Origin: DASPUH01 sp964518505
Lineage (GTDB): Bacteria; Chloroflexota; Limnocylindria; Limnocylindrales; CSP1-4
Reading direction: 5' to 3'
Assembly: GCA_964518505.1 (NCBI GenBank)
Contig: CAZFGT010000004.1
Location: forward strand, 1 to 64,000
DNA: 64,000 nt
Positions 7,106 to 15,026 of this stretch are shown piece after piece. The translations under genes and the position numbers were made by a program. A model generated the notes under the pieces. The model was given only the letters and a program-made list of their open reading frames with translations. It made no database searches and had not been told where the DNA came from. The stretch's first letter is position 1, and every line of letters begins with the position of its first letter.

Positions 7106-8224
7106 ATGACGATCACGGGGACCGGCATCACGACCGGCGAGCGCAACGGCACGGAAAAGGTCGAACGTAACGGCGCGAACAAGGTGACGACGGAGCGGGC
7201 GGTGCCCGCCGAGCGCACGCGCGCCGTCGACGCGGCCATCCTGGCCATCGAAAAGCAGTTCGGCCGCGGGTCGATCATGAAGCTCGGCTCGGCCGAGCGA
7301 CAGGCGGTCGACACGATCCCGACCGGTTCGATCGCGCTCGACCTCGCCCTCGGCGTGGGCGGCGTGCCGCGCGGCCGCATCACGGAGATCTTCGGCCCCG
7401 AGTCGTCGGGCAAGACCACCCTCTGCCAGCACATCCTGGCGGAGGCCCAGCGCCGCGGCGGCGTGGTGGCCTTCATCGACGTCGAGCACGCCCTCGATCC
7501 CGGCTACGCCAAGAAGTGCGGCGTCAACGTGGACGAGCTGCTGGTCAGCCAGCCGGACACCGGCGAGCAGGCGCTCGAGATCACGGAGACCCTCATCCGC
7601 TCCGGCGGCGTCGACTGCGTCGTGGTCGACTCCGTGGCCGCGCTCGTGCCGCGGGCGGAGATCGAAGGCGAGATGGGCGACTCGTTCGTGGGCATCCAGG
7701 CCCGCCTGATGAGCCAGGCCCTGCGCAAGCTGACCGGCGCGGTCAGCCGCTCCAACACCGCCCTCGTCTTCACCAACCAGCTGCGCGAGAAGATCGGGGT
7801 CATGTTCGGCAACCCGGAAGTCACGCCGGGCGGCCGCGCCCTCAAGTTCTACGCCTCCGTGCGGCTGGACATCCGCCGTATCGAGACGATCAAGAACGGC
7901 ACCGAATCGATCGGCAGTCGGGTGCGCGTCAAGGTCGTCAAGAACAAGGTGGCCGCGCCCTTCCGCGTCGCCGAGTTCGACGTCATGTACGGCGAGGGCG
8001 TCTCCCGCGAGGGCGGCCTGCTCGATGTCGGCGTGGCCATGGACCTCGTCAGCAAGACCGGCGCCTGGTTCAACTTCGGCGAGACGCGCCTGGGCAACGG
8101 CCGGGAGGCCGCCAAGGACTTCCTGCGCCAGAACCGCGACATCAGCGACCGCCTGGAGGCGGAGATCCGCACCAAGGTCGCCACCGTCGCCCTGCCGGTG
8201 GAGGGCATCACCGAGGCCGACTGA
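7106..8224 (+). CDS. recA: Recombinase RecA
   Basis: A 372-residue RecA, the ATP-dependent strand-exchange protein and LexA co-protease. It has Walker A GPESSGKT, Walker B CVVVDSVAAL, L1 EIEGEMGDS and L2-region FTNQLREKIGVMFGNPEVTPGG. About 30 extra residues precede the usual start of the conserved core (AVDAAILAIEKQFGRGSIM), rich in Thr, Gly and Asn. AGGAGG lies 12 bases before the ATG. No LexA box was found between tgt and recA, unlike at ruvB. recX follows after a single base. In many Firmicutes cinA precedes recA; here cinA is 43 kb away. Confidence 0.98.
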   Translation: MTITGTGITTGERNGTEKVERNGANKVTTERAVPAERTRAVDAAILAIEKQFGRGSIMKLGSAERQAVDTIPTGSIALDLALGVGGVPRGRITEIFGPESSGKTTLCQHILAEAQRRGGVVAFIDVEHALDPGYAKKCGVNVDELLVSQPDTGEQALEITETLIRSGGVDCVVVDSVAALVPRAEIEGEMGDSFVGIQARLMSQALRKLTGAVSRSNTALVFTNQLREKIGVMFGNPEVTPGGRALKFYASVRLDIRRIETIKNGTESIGSRVRVKVVKNKVAAPFRVAEFDVMYGEGVSREGGLLDVGVAMDLVSKTGAWFNFGETRLGNGREAAKDFLRQNRDISDRLEAEIRTKVATVALPVEGITEAD

Positions 8225-8225
8225 C

Positions 8226-8837
8226 GTGGCCGGCCCGCGCACACCCGGGGCGCACCGGACCTCCCTCGCCGAGCGTCGCGAGCGGCGAGCCGCCGTGGAG
8301 GACCCGGCCGTCGTGCTCGACGCGGCGGCCGCCTTCCTGGCGGTCCGGCCCCGGTCGATCGGCGAGACGCGTCGCCGCTTGCAGACGCTGGGCTACCAGG
8401 TCCCGCTCATCGACCACGTCATCGAGCGTCTGACCGCCTACGGCTACCTGGACGACGCAGCCTTCGGACGGGCGTGGTTGGAGAGCCGTGACCGTGCCCG
8501 CCCGCGCGGCGCCCACGCGCTGCGCAGCGAGCTCCTCGCCAAGGGCCTGGAGCGCGACCTCGTGGTGACGCTCCTGGCCGAACGCGAGGGCGAGGGTCTG
8601 GATGACCGGGGCGCGTCCGTCGTCGACGTCCCGGAGGGCGGCCCCGACCTGGCGGCCGCGCGCCGGCTGTTGTCGCGTCGCAAGGCCGCACTCGTGCGGG
8701 AGCTGGATCCCCGGCGGCGGCGCCAGCGTGCCTACGCCCTGCTGGCGCGCGGCGGCTTCGACCCGGACGTCATCCGCCAGGCGCTGGCGACGGGCCTCGA
8801 GCCGGACGCGGATCCCGATCCCGAGACCGAGCCCTGA
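8226..8837 (+). CDS. recX: Regulatory protein RecX
   Basis: A 203-residue RecX, which binds RecA filaments and restrains them. Three-helix RecX repeats are visible: AAAFLAVRPRSIGETRRRL with GYLDDAAFGRAWLESR, then the segment around HALRSELLAKGLERDLV, and a last repeat RQRAYALLARGGFDPDVIRQAL. A roughly 20-residue acidic stretch (GLDDRGASVVDVPEGG) is inserted before the last repeat. The GTG at 8226, one base after the recA stop, is chosen as start; it places recX in translational coupling with recA. Confidence 0.88.
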   Translation: MAGPRTPGAHRTSLAERRERRAAVEDPAVVLDAAAAFLAVRPRSIGETRRRLQTLGYQVPLIDHVIERLTAYGYLDDAAFGRAWLESRDRARPRGAHALRSELLAKGLERDLVVTLLAEREGEGLDDRGASVVDVPEGGPDLAAARRLLSRRKAALVRELDPRRRRQRAYALLARGGFDPDVIRQALATGLEPDADPDPETEP

Positions 8838-8938
8838 TGGACCCGACCGTCGCGTGGATCGGTGGTGGCATCGTGGCGGGGCTGCTGGTGGGCTTCGTCA
8901 TCGCGGCGGTGGGTCGCCTCCGGGATCGGCGCCGCTAG
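8837..8938 (+). CDS. 33-residue single-span membrane peptide
   Basis: The ATG overlaps the recX stop by one base (TGATG). The product is a hydrophobic helix flanked by MDPTVAWIGGG and the basic tail GRLRDRRR, so it should span the membrane once with the C-terminus inside. It resembles the N-terminal anchor of the RNase Y in this window (which begins MDPLMAAVAALFALAAG), and rny normally follows recA/recX. It may be a genuine small protein or the left-over start of an ancestral rny. Function unknown. Confidence 0.5.
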   Translation: MDPTVAWIGGGIVAGLLVGFVIAAVGRLRDRRR

Positions 8939-8963
8939 GCCGGACCTGCCGCGGTCCGCGGCC

Positions 8964-8969
8964 TATCCT
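8964..8969 (+). promoter_or_regulatory. -10 element before the 8978 gene
   Basis: TATCCT ends 8 bases before the ATG; no ribosome-binding site is present, as expected for a leaderless transcript. Confidence 0.4.
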
Positions 8970-8977
8970 GTGGCTCG

Positions 8978-10006
8978 ATGCGCTGGTCGATCCGCCTCCT
9001 GCGTGACGCCGATGCGGTCGACCTGGGCGACCTCTTCCTGGTCGGCGCGGTCCTGGCCGTGCTGGGCATCCGCCTCTACCTGACGCTCACCGGCTTCCCC
9101 CGCGTGGGGGGCGGCGATCTCCACATCTCGCACATGCTCTATGGCGGCTTCCTGCTGCTGGTCGCCGTCTTCCTGTACGCGACCTTCCTGGACCGGCGCG
9201 TCCGGCCGATCGCGGCCGTGGTCGGCGGGATCGGTTTCGGCACGTTCATCGACGAGATCGGCAAGTTCATCACCGCCGACAACGACTACTTCTTCAAGCC
9301 CACGGCCGCGCTGATCTACCTGGCCCTGATCGGGGTCTACCTGCTCGTGCGGGCGACCCAGGTGCGGCGGATGCTGGCGCCGCCCGACGCCCTCGCGCAG
9401 GCCCTCGTCCTGGCTGCCAACGCCCAGGGAGGCCAGATCGACGCCGCGGCGCGGCATCGGGCGCTTGGTCTCCTGGCCCTGGCCGACCAGGCCGATCCGC
9501 TGACCGGCGCGCTGCAGCGCTACATCACGGGCGTCACGCCGGCCGACGACACGCCCCTGGCGCGCTTGATCGAACGCGTGGAACACATGTACGTGCGGGT
9601 GGAGCACCAGCCGTGGTTCGAGCGGGCGCTGGGCGTGATCTTCGGCCTCTACGCGATCGGCTCGATCATCGGGGCGGGCGTCCTGCTCGTCCTGTTCGGG
9701 CAGTTCACGGCGACCGGCGATGTCGTGAGCGTCGGGTTGGTCGCCTCGGCCATCGCCAGCGGGCTGCTGGTGGCGCGCGGCCTCGTCCTGCTGCCGTCCT
9801 CCCGCCTGGCCACGTACCACTGGGCGGCGTGGGGCATCCTGCTGTCGCTGCTGGTGACCCAGCCGTTCCTCTTCTACCTGTCCGAGCCGTTCGGCATCCT
9901 GGGCCTGGTGGTGAACCTGCTGGCGTACGGCGGCGTGCGGTCCATGATCGCCCAGGAGCGGGCCACCGCCGCGCGGCGCGGGATCATCGGCGCCTCAGCC
10001 GACTGA
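8978..10006 (+). CDS. Multi-pass membrane protein of unknown function
   Basis: A 342-residue protein with about eight hydrophobic segments: three to four in the first 125 residues, then a soluble segment of about 90 residues (VRRMLAPPDALAQALVLAAN onward), then four to five more to the C-terminus. The phrase GFGTFIDEIGKFIT between membrane segments has charged residues in a conserved-looking setting. Similar proteins are found in actinobacteria and Chloroflexota as uncharacterised membrane proteins. No enzymatic motif is recognised. It overlaps the convergent nitroreductase gene by 12 bases at its end. Confidence 0.75.
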   Translation: MRWSIRLLRDADAVDLGDLFLVGAVLAVLGIRLYLTLTGFPRVGGGDLHISHMLYGGFLLLVAVFLYATFLDRRVRPIAAVVGGIGFGTFIDEIGKFITADNDYFFKPTAALIYLALIGVYLLVRATQVRRMLAPPDALAQALVLAANAQGGQIDAAARHRALGLLALADQADPLTGALQRYITGVTPADDTPLARLIERVEHMYVRVEHQPWFERALGVIFGLYAIGSIIGAGVLLVLFGQFTATGDVVSVGLVASAIASGLLVARGLVLLPSSRLATYHWAAWGILLSLLVTQPFLFYLSEPFGILGLVVNLLAYGGVRSMIAQERATAARRGIIGASAD

Positions 10007-10558
10007 GGGCTCGGCCCAGCGCTCCTGGAAGACGATCTCCTCGCGCGGCCGGCGGGCCTGGCCGGGCGGTGACTTCGGCCGGCGGGCCGCTTCCGTGGGA
10101 TGGCCGAGCGACATGATCGTCCGCACGATCCGATCCTCCGGCAGGCCCAGGACCTCGCGCACGGCCGGCTGGAAGCCGCTCCGGATCCACGAGATGCCCG
10201 AGCCCAGGCCCAGCATCGTGGCGGCCACCAGGATGCGCTCGGAGACACGCCCATCGTCATAGGCATCGGAGATCGCGCGCGACGGTTCGTCCGGCAGCAC
10301 GATCGCGATCGCGGCCACCGCCGAGTGGAGGCCGCGCGTCTGGGGCATGCCCACCGTGGCCAGCTGCCGCAGCGTCGCCACGTCCCGGATGACGATGAAC
10401 CGCCACCGCTGCTCGTTGGCGCTGCTGCCGGACCAGCGCGCCGCATCCATGATCGCGTCGAGTGCCTCGTCGCTCACCGGCTCGTCGCTGAACTCGCGGT
10501 ACTGCCGCGTCCGCACGAGCGGCCGGACGATGTCTCGGGGTGTGCCTCCTTCGGCCAT
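9995..10558 (-). CDS. Nitroreductase family protein
   Basis: A 187-residue FMN-dependent nitroreductase-fold protein. The N-terminal RTRQYREFSDEPVSDEALD and the FMN-contact stretch ARWSGSSANEQRWRFIVI are characteristic, as are the helix LVAATMLGLGSGISWI and the C-terminal SLGHPTEAARRPK. Family members reduce nitro groups, quinones or flavins using NAD(P)H; the substrate is not predictable. It is convergent with the preceding membrane-protein gene, sharing 12 bases at the 3' ends. The upstream spacer carries repeated GAACATC motifs that might regulate it. Confidence 0.88.
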   Translation of the reverse strand: MAEGGTPRDIVRPLVRTRQYREFSDEPVSDEALDAIMDAARWSGSSANEQRWRFIVIRDVATLRQLATVGMPQTRGLHSAVAAIAIVLPDEPSRAISDAYDDGRVSERILVAATMLGLGSGISWIRSGFQPAVREVLGLPEDRIVRTIMSLGHPTEAARRPKSPPGQARRPREEIVFQERWAEPSVG

Positions 10559-10643
10559 GCCTGCAGCCTACCGCGTCTCTCGCGCGGGGTGCTGCGCGGC
10601 TGGGCACCGATCCGTCTGGGCCCTGCGTCGCAAGTCGGCACAC

Positions 10644-10782
10644 TGAACATCAGGCGTTCGTTACGCAGGAGATGGGCCCGGTCCTTCGCCGATTCGAACA
10701 TCACGGGTTCGATCCGAGGGAGATGGGGGGTTCTCAGGCACCGCAGCCGCCGTCCGTCCTCATTACGAACGTCCGATGTTCA
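10644..10782. repeat. Three copies of GAACATC-N4-GTTC
   Basis: Fifteen-base copies lie at 10645-10659 and 10696-10710 on the plus strand and at 10767-10781 on the minus strand, reading GAACATC, four variable G/C-rich bases, GTTC. The outer two extend to an imperfect 20-base inverted repeat (17 of 20 match) at 10644-10663 and 10763-10782. They lie in the spacer upstream of the nitroreductase gene. GAAC/GTTC is itself a half-site pair with a 7-base spacer, so each copy may be an operator for a dimeric regulator. Confidence 0.6.
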
Positions 10783-10816
10783 GCCGTGGGGGAGGGCACG
10801 CGCCTACCGCCGCGCG

Positions 10817-11005
10817 CTAGGGCTGGGGGATGGCCAGCCGCTGTGGGGTGATCGTCTTGAACACCAGCTGCGAGCCCGGGCGGCCGTAGTGGACGCCGTC
10901 CCAACGGTCTAGCAGGACCGCCAGCACGGCGAGCGCGCGGATGCCGTCGAGCGCGGGTTGGTAGCCCAGCTGCGTGGCTGACTCGCGCGGGCCACCGCCG
11001 GACAT
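10817..11005 (-). pseudogene. Acyltransferase-3 family N-terminal remnant
   Basis: The minus-strand frame begins MSGGGPRESATQLGYQPALD and continues GIRALAVLAVLL, which is the opening of OafA/YrhL-type membrane acyltransferases (usual form YRPxLDGLRALAVLxVLLFH). After that the family sequence stops and 28 unrelated residues run to a stop codon, so only about 62 of the usual 350-400 residues remain. It appears to be the stub of a gene that lost its body by deletion. The stub overlaps the start region of the histidine kinase on the other strand and lies next to the GAACATC repeats. Confidence 0.55.
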
Positions 11006-11012
11006 CGGGCCG

Positions 11013-12692
11013 ATGATACGGGCGGAGGCGGTCCTGGGCCCGGAGTATCCTCGGCGCACGAGCGGTCGGGTCGCGGACGCACAGGAGGCCACGCTGGTCA
11101 AGCGCGCAGGGGCCAAACAGGACGAAAAGGCGGCCCTTGCCGACGACTCGGGCCGTTTCCGCGCCGTTCTGGAGGCATCGCCCAACGCCATCGTGGGGGT
11201 GGATGCGACCGCCCACATCACCTACGCCAATCCGCAGGTCCAGGCCACGTTCGGCTACTCCCGCGACCAGCTCATCGGCCAGCCGGTCGAGCTGCTCCTG
11301 CCCGAGCGGGTCACCGACCGCCACGTCGCCCACCGCAACGGCTTCATGGCTCATCCCGTCGCCCGACCGATGGGCATCGGCCTCGACCTGGCCGGGCGGC
11401 GGCGGGACGGGTCCGAGTTCCCCGTGGAGATCAGCCTCGCGCCGGTGGCAACCTCCGAGGGCATCGAGGTCTTTGCCACGGTCGTCGACATCACGGCCCG
11501 CAAGGCGCTCGAATCGCAACTGCTGCAGGCACAGAAGCTCGAGTCGATCGGGCGGCTGGCCGGCGGGATCGCCCACGACTTCAACAACATGCTGTTCGCC
11601 ATCCGCGGCTACGCCGAGCTCCTGGCGGAGGACCTGGCACCCGACCGCCGCGACACCCTGGACGTCGATGCTGCCGCCCGCAGCGTGGCGGCCATCGAGG
11701 GGGCGGCGGACCGGGCGGCCACGCTGACCCATCAGCTCCTCGCCTTCAGCCGGCAGCAGGTCGTCAGCCCCAAGGTGCTGGATCTCAACGTCGCCGTCCA
11801 GACCATCGAGCCCATGCTGCGGCGCCTCATCGGCGAGCGGGTCCGGCTCCTCCTGGGGCTCCTGCCGGAGGTGGGACACCTGCGGGCTGATCCCGGCCAG
11901 ATGGACCAGATCCTGGTCAACCTCGTGGTCAACGCCCGCGATGCGATGCCCGATGGGGGGTCCATCACCATCGAGACCGGCAACGTCGTCTTCGACGAGC
12001 CGTACGCGGTGGAACACTTCGAGGTCACGCCGGGGGCCTACGTGATGCTGGCTGTCGGTGACACGGGCACCGGCATGGACCGCGCCACGCGCGAACACAT
12101 CTTCGAGCCGTTCTTCACGACGAAGGAGGTGGGGCGGGGGACCGGCCTGGGCCTGGCCACCATCTACGGCATCGTCCACCAGGCCGGCGGCCACATCTGG
12201 CTCTACTCCGAGCCCGGCCTCGGCACCACCTTCAAGCTCTACTTCCCGCGCGTCGACAAGAGCCCCACGCCCGTCACCATCGGCGAGGGGTCGCGGCCGG
12301 CCCGTTCGACCGGCACGGTGCTGGTGGTGGAGGACGAGGCCGCAGTGCGGGACCTGACGACGGCGATGCTGAAGCGCGCCGGATACCAGGTCATCGCCTT
12401 TGCCGACGGGCGTGAGGCCCTGGCCATGCTGGAGGGCGGCGAGCCGCACATCGACGTCCTCGTGAGCGACGTCGTGATGCCCCACATGTCGGGCGTGGAG
12501 ATCGCCGAGCGCGTCCTGGCCACATCGCCCGGCACGGGCGTCGTCCTGCTCTCGGGCTACACGGCCGAGACGCTCGACCTGGAGCCCATCCTGGCCCGCG
12601 GCGCGGCGTTCGTCGCCAAACCCGTGTCCAGCCGCGACCTGCTCGACGCGATCGGCCATGTCCGGGCCAGGAGTCCCGAGCCGAGCACCTGA
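11013..12692 (+). CDS. PAS-containing hybrid histidine kinase with receiver domain
   Basis: About 559 residues from the ATG at 11013 (a GTG at 10974 and later starts are also possible; no good ribosome-binding site decides). The order is PAS (about 48-160), dimerisation helix with phosphoacceptor H188 in GGIAHDFNNML, ATPase domain with N box NLVVNARDAM, G boxes DTGTGMD and GRGTGLGLA, then a C-terminal receiver with VVEDE, phosphoacceptor D486 in VSDVVMP, and AKP lysine. No membrane segment is present, so it senses an internal signal through PAS. It is an orphan: no response regulator is adjacent. Output would need a phosphotransfer partner. Confidence 0.9.
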   Translation: MIRAEAVLGPEYPRRTSGRVADAQEATLVKRAGAKQDEKAALADDSGRFRAVLEASPNAIVGVDATAHITYANPQVQATFGYSRDQLIGQPVELLLPERVTDRHVAHRNGFMAHPVARPMGIGLDLAGRRRDGSEFPVEISLAPVATSEGIEVFATVVDITARKALESQLLQAQKLESIGRLAGGIAHDFNNMLFAIRGYAELLAEDLAPDRRDTLDVDAAARSVAAIEGAADRAATLTHQLLAFSRQQVVSPKVLDLNVAVQTIEPMLRRLIGERVRLLLGLLPEVGHLRADPGQMDQILVNLVVNARDAMPDGGSITIETGNVVFDEPYAVEHFEVTPGAYVMLAVGDTGTGMDRATREHIFEPFFTTKEVGRGTGLGLATIYGIVHQAGGHIWLYSEPGLGTTFKLYFPRVDKSPTPVTIGEGSRPARSTGTVLVVEDEAAVRDLTTAMLKRAGYQVIAFADGREALAMLEGGEPHIDVLVSDVVMPHMSGVEIAERVLATSPGTGVVLLSGYTAETLDLEPILARGAAFVAKPVSSRDLLDAIGHVRARSPEPST

Positions 12693-12739
12693 CGGGGCCG
12701 AGTCCCGTAGCATGGGGCGATGCGCAGAGGGACCCTGAC

Positions 12740-13369
12740 ATGACCGACCCCCAGCTCGAAGGCCTCGACGGCATCGTCGATGGCGACGCCGCGACGTACC
12801 TTGAGGCGCTCGGCTTCGAGACCGTCGTTCCCGCCCTCAGCCAGAAGAGTGAGGGCCTGCCGCTGGAACTGGTGGGCCAGCATCTGCGGCTGTCGGGAAC
12901 GGTGAACCTCGGCTTCCACGGCCGCCTCTCCGATTTCGTCAACAACCACGAGGGCCTGATCCCGCTGCTGGATGTCACCGTCCTGCGGCGCAACGGCGAT
13001 CCGACGAGGGTGACGTCGCCCAGCATCTGGGTGAACCCTGACGAGGTGACGCTCATCGCCGAGATGACCGACGTGGAGGAGCGCGAGCCGACCGGCGCCG
13101 AATACCGCCAGCGCAAGGCGCACCAGCTCATCGTCGTGACCACCGGCCACACGCTCACCGGCTCGGTGCACCTCAACCCGGAGGCCATCCTGTCGGCCTT
13201 CATCGAGTCGCGCAGCCCGCAATGGATCCCCATGACCGATGTGCGCACCCGGTCCCTGGCCGACCGCCGGGTCATCTCGCGGTACGGCTTCACGGTCGTC
13301 AACCGGCGGCATATCGTGGCCGCCACGGAGCTCAATCCGGCCATGCTGCGAGGGCGCTCGGTCCTCTAG
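12740..13369 (+). CDS. Protein with two tandem copies of a small domain (DUF6812-like)
   Basis: A 209-residue soluble protein. The segment GTVNLGFHGRLSDFVNNHEG with LIPLLDVTVLRR is echoed in the second half by GSVHLNPEAILSAFIESRSP with WIPMTDVRTRSL, followed each time by a closing strand (VNPDEVTLIAEM; VNRRHIVAATEL). This is a tandem duplication of a domain that resembles what is catalogued as DUF6812; that assignment is from memory of its pattern. Function unknown. The start ATG has AGAGGGA upstream, and TAGCAT at 12708-12713 may be the -10. Confidence 0.65.
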   Translation: MTDPQLEGLDGIVDGDAATYLEALGFETVVPALSQKSEGLPLELVGQHLRLSGTVNLGFHGRLSDFVNNHEGLIPLLDVTVLRRNGDPTRVTSPSIWVNPDEVTLIAEMTDVEEREPTGAEYRQRKAHQLIVVTTGHTLTGSVHLNPEAILSAFIESRSPQWIPMTDVRTRSLADRRVISRYGFTVVNRRHIVAATELNPAMLRGRSVL

Positions 13370-13449
13370 CGCCGGTGCGCGCCAGCACCGGCGGTGCACG
13401 AGGGTCTGGACGAGAGCGTGCAGGTTAGGAGTACCCTGAAAGTCCTAGG

Positions 13450-13474
13450 ACTGGGCAGCGTCGCGCTGCCCAGT
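13450..13474 (+). terminator. Hairpin terminator after the 12740 gene
   Basis: ACTGGGCAGCG and CGCTGCCCAGT form a perfect 11-bp stem around a TCG loop, 80 bases after the stop. There is no T run, but the stem is very stable and lies between two plus-strand genes. Confidence 0.55.
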
Positions 13475-13513
13475 CTGCGTCAGCGCTGTTGACGATACGT
13501 GCGAGGGAGTGGC

Positions 13514-14986
13514 ATGCCCAGGATGCCGGGCTTCCTGCAGAGCAGGTCGAAGAAGGAACAGGCCGAGTGGGACCTCGTGCAGTCGCGCACGGCTGCCCGG
13601 CTGGCGGCCATGTTCCGCGAAGAGACGGGGCAGGAACCGCCCACCGACGAGGATGCCGCTCTCGCCCCGGTTGACGGCGAAGATGCGGCCGACGCGCCGG
13701 CGCTCGAGTCCGCGCCGCGCACGCGACAGCAGGGCAGCCGGCGGCCCAGGATCGTCGTCATGGGGGACGCGGCCACTGCGCCCGTGAAGCCACCGCGCCG
13801 CAACGCGCGGCCGGTCGTGCAGCGCGGCGCCGGACCCAACGGCTGGACCGTGGTCGACCCCAGCGTCCGGGACGATCCCGCCGAGCCGGTGCCCGTCATG
13901 GCGGCCCCTACGGAAGGTCACGCCGACGATGACATCTGGCGCCTTCCGAACGAGCCTGCCACCGATCTCCTGATGCCTGCCGAACCGGTCGAGGCGTCGG
14001 CCGAGGCGCCGACGCAGGACGTCGCCGAGACGATCGTCCCGCCGAGCCTCGAGGTGGTGCCGATCGCCGACGCCGAACCAACACCCCAGGCACAGGCTGC
14101 CGAGCCGGCCCCCGCGCCCAAGGTCGCTCGACGGACCGTCGCGCGCGCGCCGGCCAGGCGCAAGAGCCGGGCCAGGGCCCGCGTCGTGGTCGCCCCGGCG
14201 CCCCCACCCGCGCCCGTGGTCATCGCCCACTGCCCGTACTGCGCGCTCGTGCTCGACCCGGCGCCGACGGTCAGCCGCCGCTGCGACCGATGTCGGCAGC
14301 GGATCATGGTCAAGCGCGTCGACGGGCAGGCGGTCTACCTCACCGAGGCCGCCGTGCAGGTCTTCGACTCGGAGCGTCGGCGCATCGCCAACGCCGGCCG
14401 CCTGACGCGGGAACGGGAACGCTGGCTGCGGCTCGCGGCGACCGCGGGCGCACCGGCCGGCCGCCAGGCGCAACTTGCGGCTGCCCGTCTCTCGGAGGAG
14501 GTCGTAGCCGCCTCGCGGTCGCTGTACCTCACGACCGTGGATCGGGCCTTCCGGACGGCGAAGCGCGATCACGACTGGGATGGCGCCGCGCGCATCCGCC
14601 GTGATCAGGCGATGGCCCTCTACCGGCTCGCCGGGTCGCCCGTGCCGCCCCCCGCGGACGTCGTGGCCACCTACCAGGAGGGCGTGGCCGCCGAGCTCCG
14701 TGGCGTGGCCGAGATCTCGCGGGACGCCGAGCTGGTGAGTGCCCGCTGCTGTGACGCGTGCCGCGCGGACGATGGCCGCATCTTCCGCATCACCGCTGAA
14801 CTGCGCACGCTGCGCCTGCCCCACGCGGACTGCCCGAAGGGCCTGTGCCGCTGCCACTGGGACCTCGCGGCCCGTGACCGGCGGACGATCCGGCGGTACC
14901 TCCAGCGCCGTCCCGGCACGGCCTCGCGGGCCACGCCGGCGGAGGACGCGGCACCGGCCTCGGGCGAGGCTGCGACCACCGCCTGA
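13514..14986 (+). CDS. Zinc-ribbon protein with C-terminal cysteine cluster, paralogue 1
   Basis: A 490-residue protein of unknown function. Residues 1-235 are low complexity, rich in Ala, Pro and acidic residues. A zinc ribbon follows (C240, C243, C257, C260 in HCPYCALVLDPAPTVSRRCD), then VYLTEAAVQVF, a helical region of about 120 residues with SLYLTTVDRAFRTAKRDHDW, and a second cysteine set C412, C413, C416, C440, C445, C447 around RADDGRIFRITAELR and LPHADCPKGLCRCHW. The same order occurs in the next gene (15027-15965). The C-terminal pattern recalls the Cys/His block at the end of Mu gpF/SPP1 gp7-like phage proteins, but this is only a resemblance. Start: ATG at 13514 with GAGGGA upstream. 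Confidence 0.7.
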   Translation: MPRMPGFLQSRSKKEQAEWDLVQSRTAARLAAMFREETGQEPPTDEDAALAPVDGEDAADAPALESAPRTRQQGSRRPRIVVMGDAATAPVKPPRRNARPVVQRGAGPNGWTVVDPSVRDDPAEPVPVMAAPTEGHADDDIWRLPNEPATDLLMPAEPVEASAEAPTQDVAETIVPPSLEVVPIADAEPTPQAQAAEPAPAPKVARRTVARAPARRKSRARARVVVAPAPPPAPVVIAHCPYCALVLDPAPTVSRRCDRCRQRIMVKRVDGQAVYLTEAAVQVFDSERRRIANAGRLTRERERWLRLAATAGAPAGRQAQLAAARLSEEVVAASRSLYLTTVDRAFRTAKRDHDWDGAARIRRDQAMALYRLAGSPVPPPADVVATYQEGVAAELRGVAEISRDAELVSARCCDACRADDGRIFRITAELRTLRLPHADCPKGLCRCHWDLAARDRRTIRRYLQRRPGTASRATPAEDAAPASGEAATTA

Positions 14987-15026
14987 CGCGGTACCCTGAT
15001 GCGGCCCCTGGCGATGTGGGGGCGCG

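Noticed and set aside
10690..10725. GGTTCGATCC, T-loop-like sequence suggesting a tRNA
   Set aside because: No complementary T stem, acceptor stem or anticodon arm could be paired around it; it is part of the GAACATC repeat.
10734..12713. 659-codon minus-strand frame
   Set aside because: Antisense to the hybrid histidine kinase; no protein family recognised.
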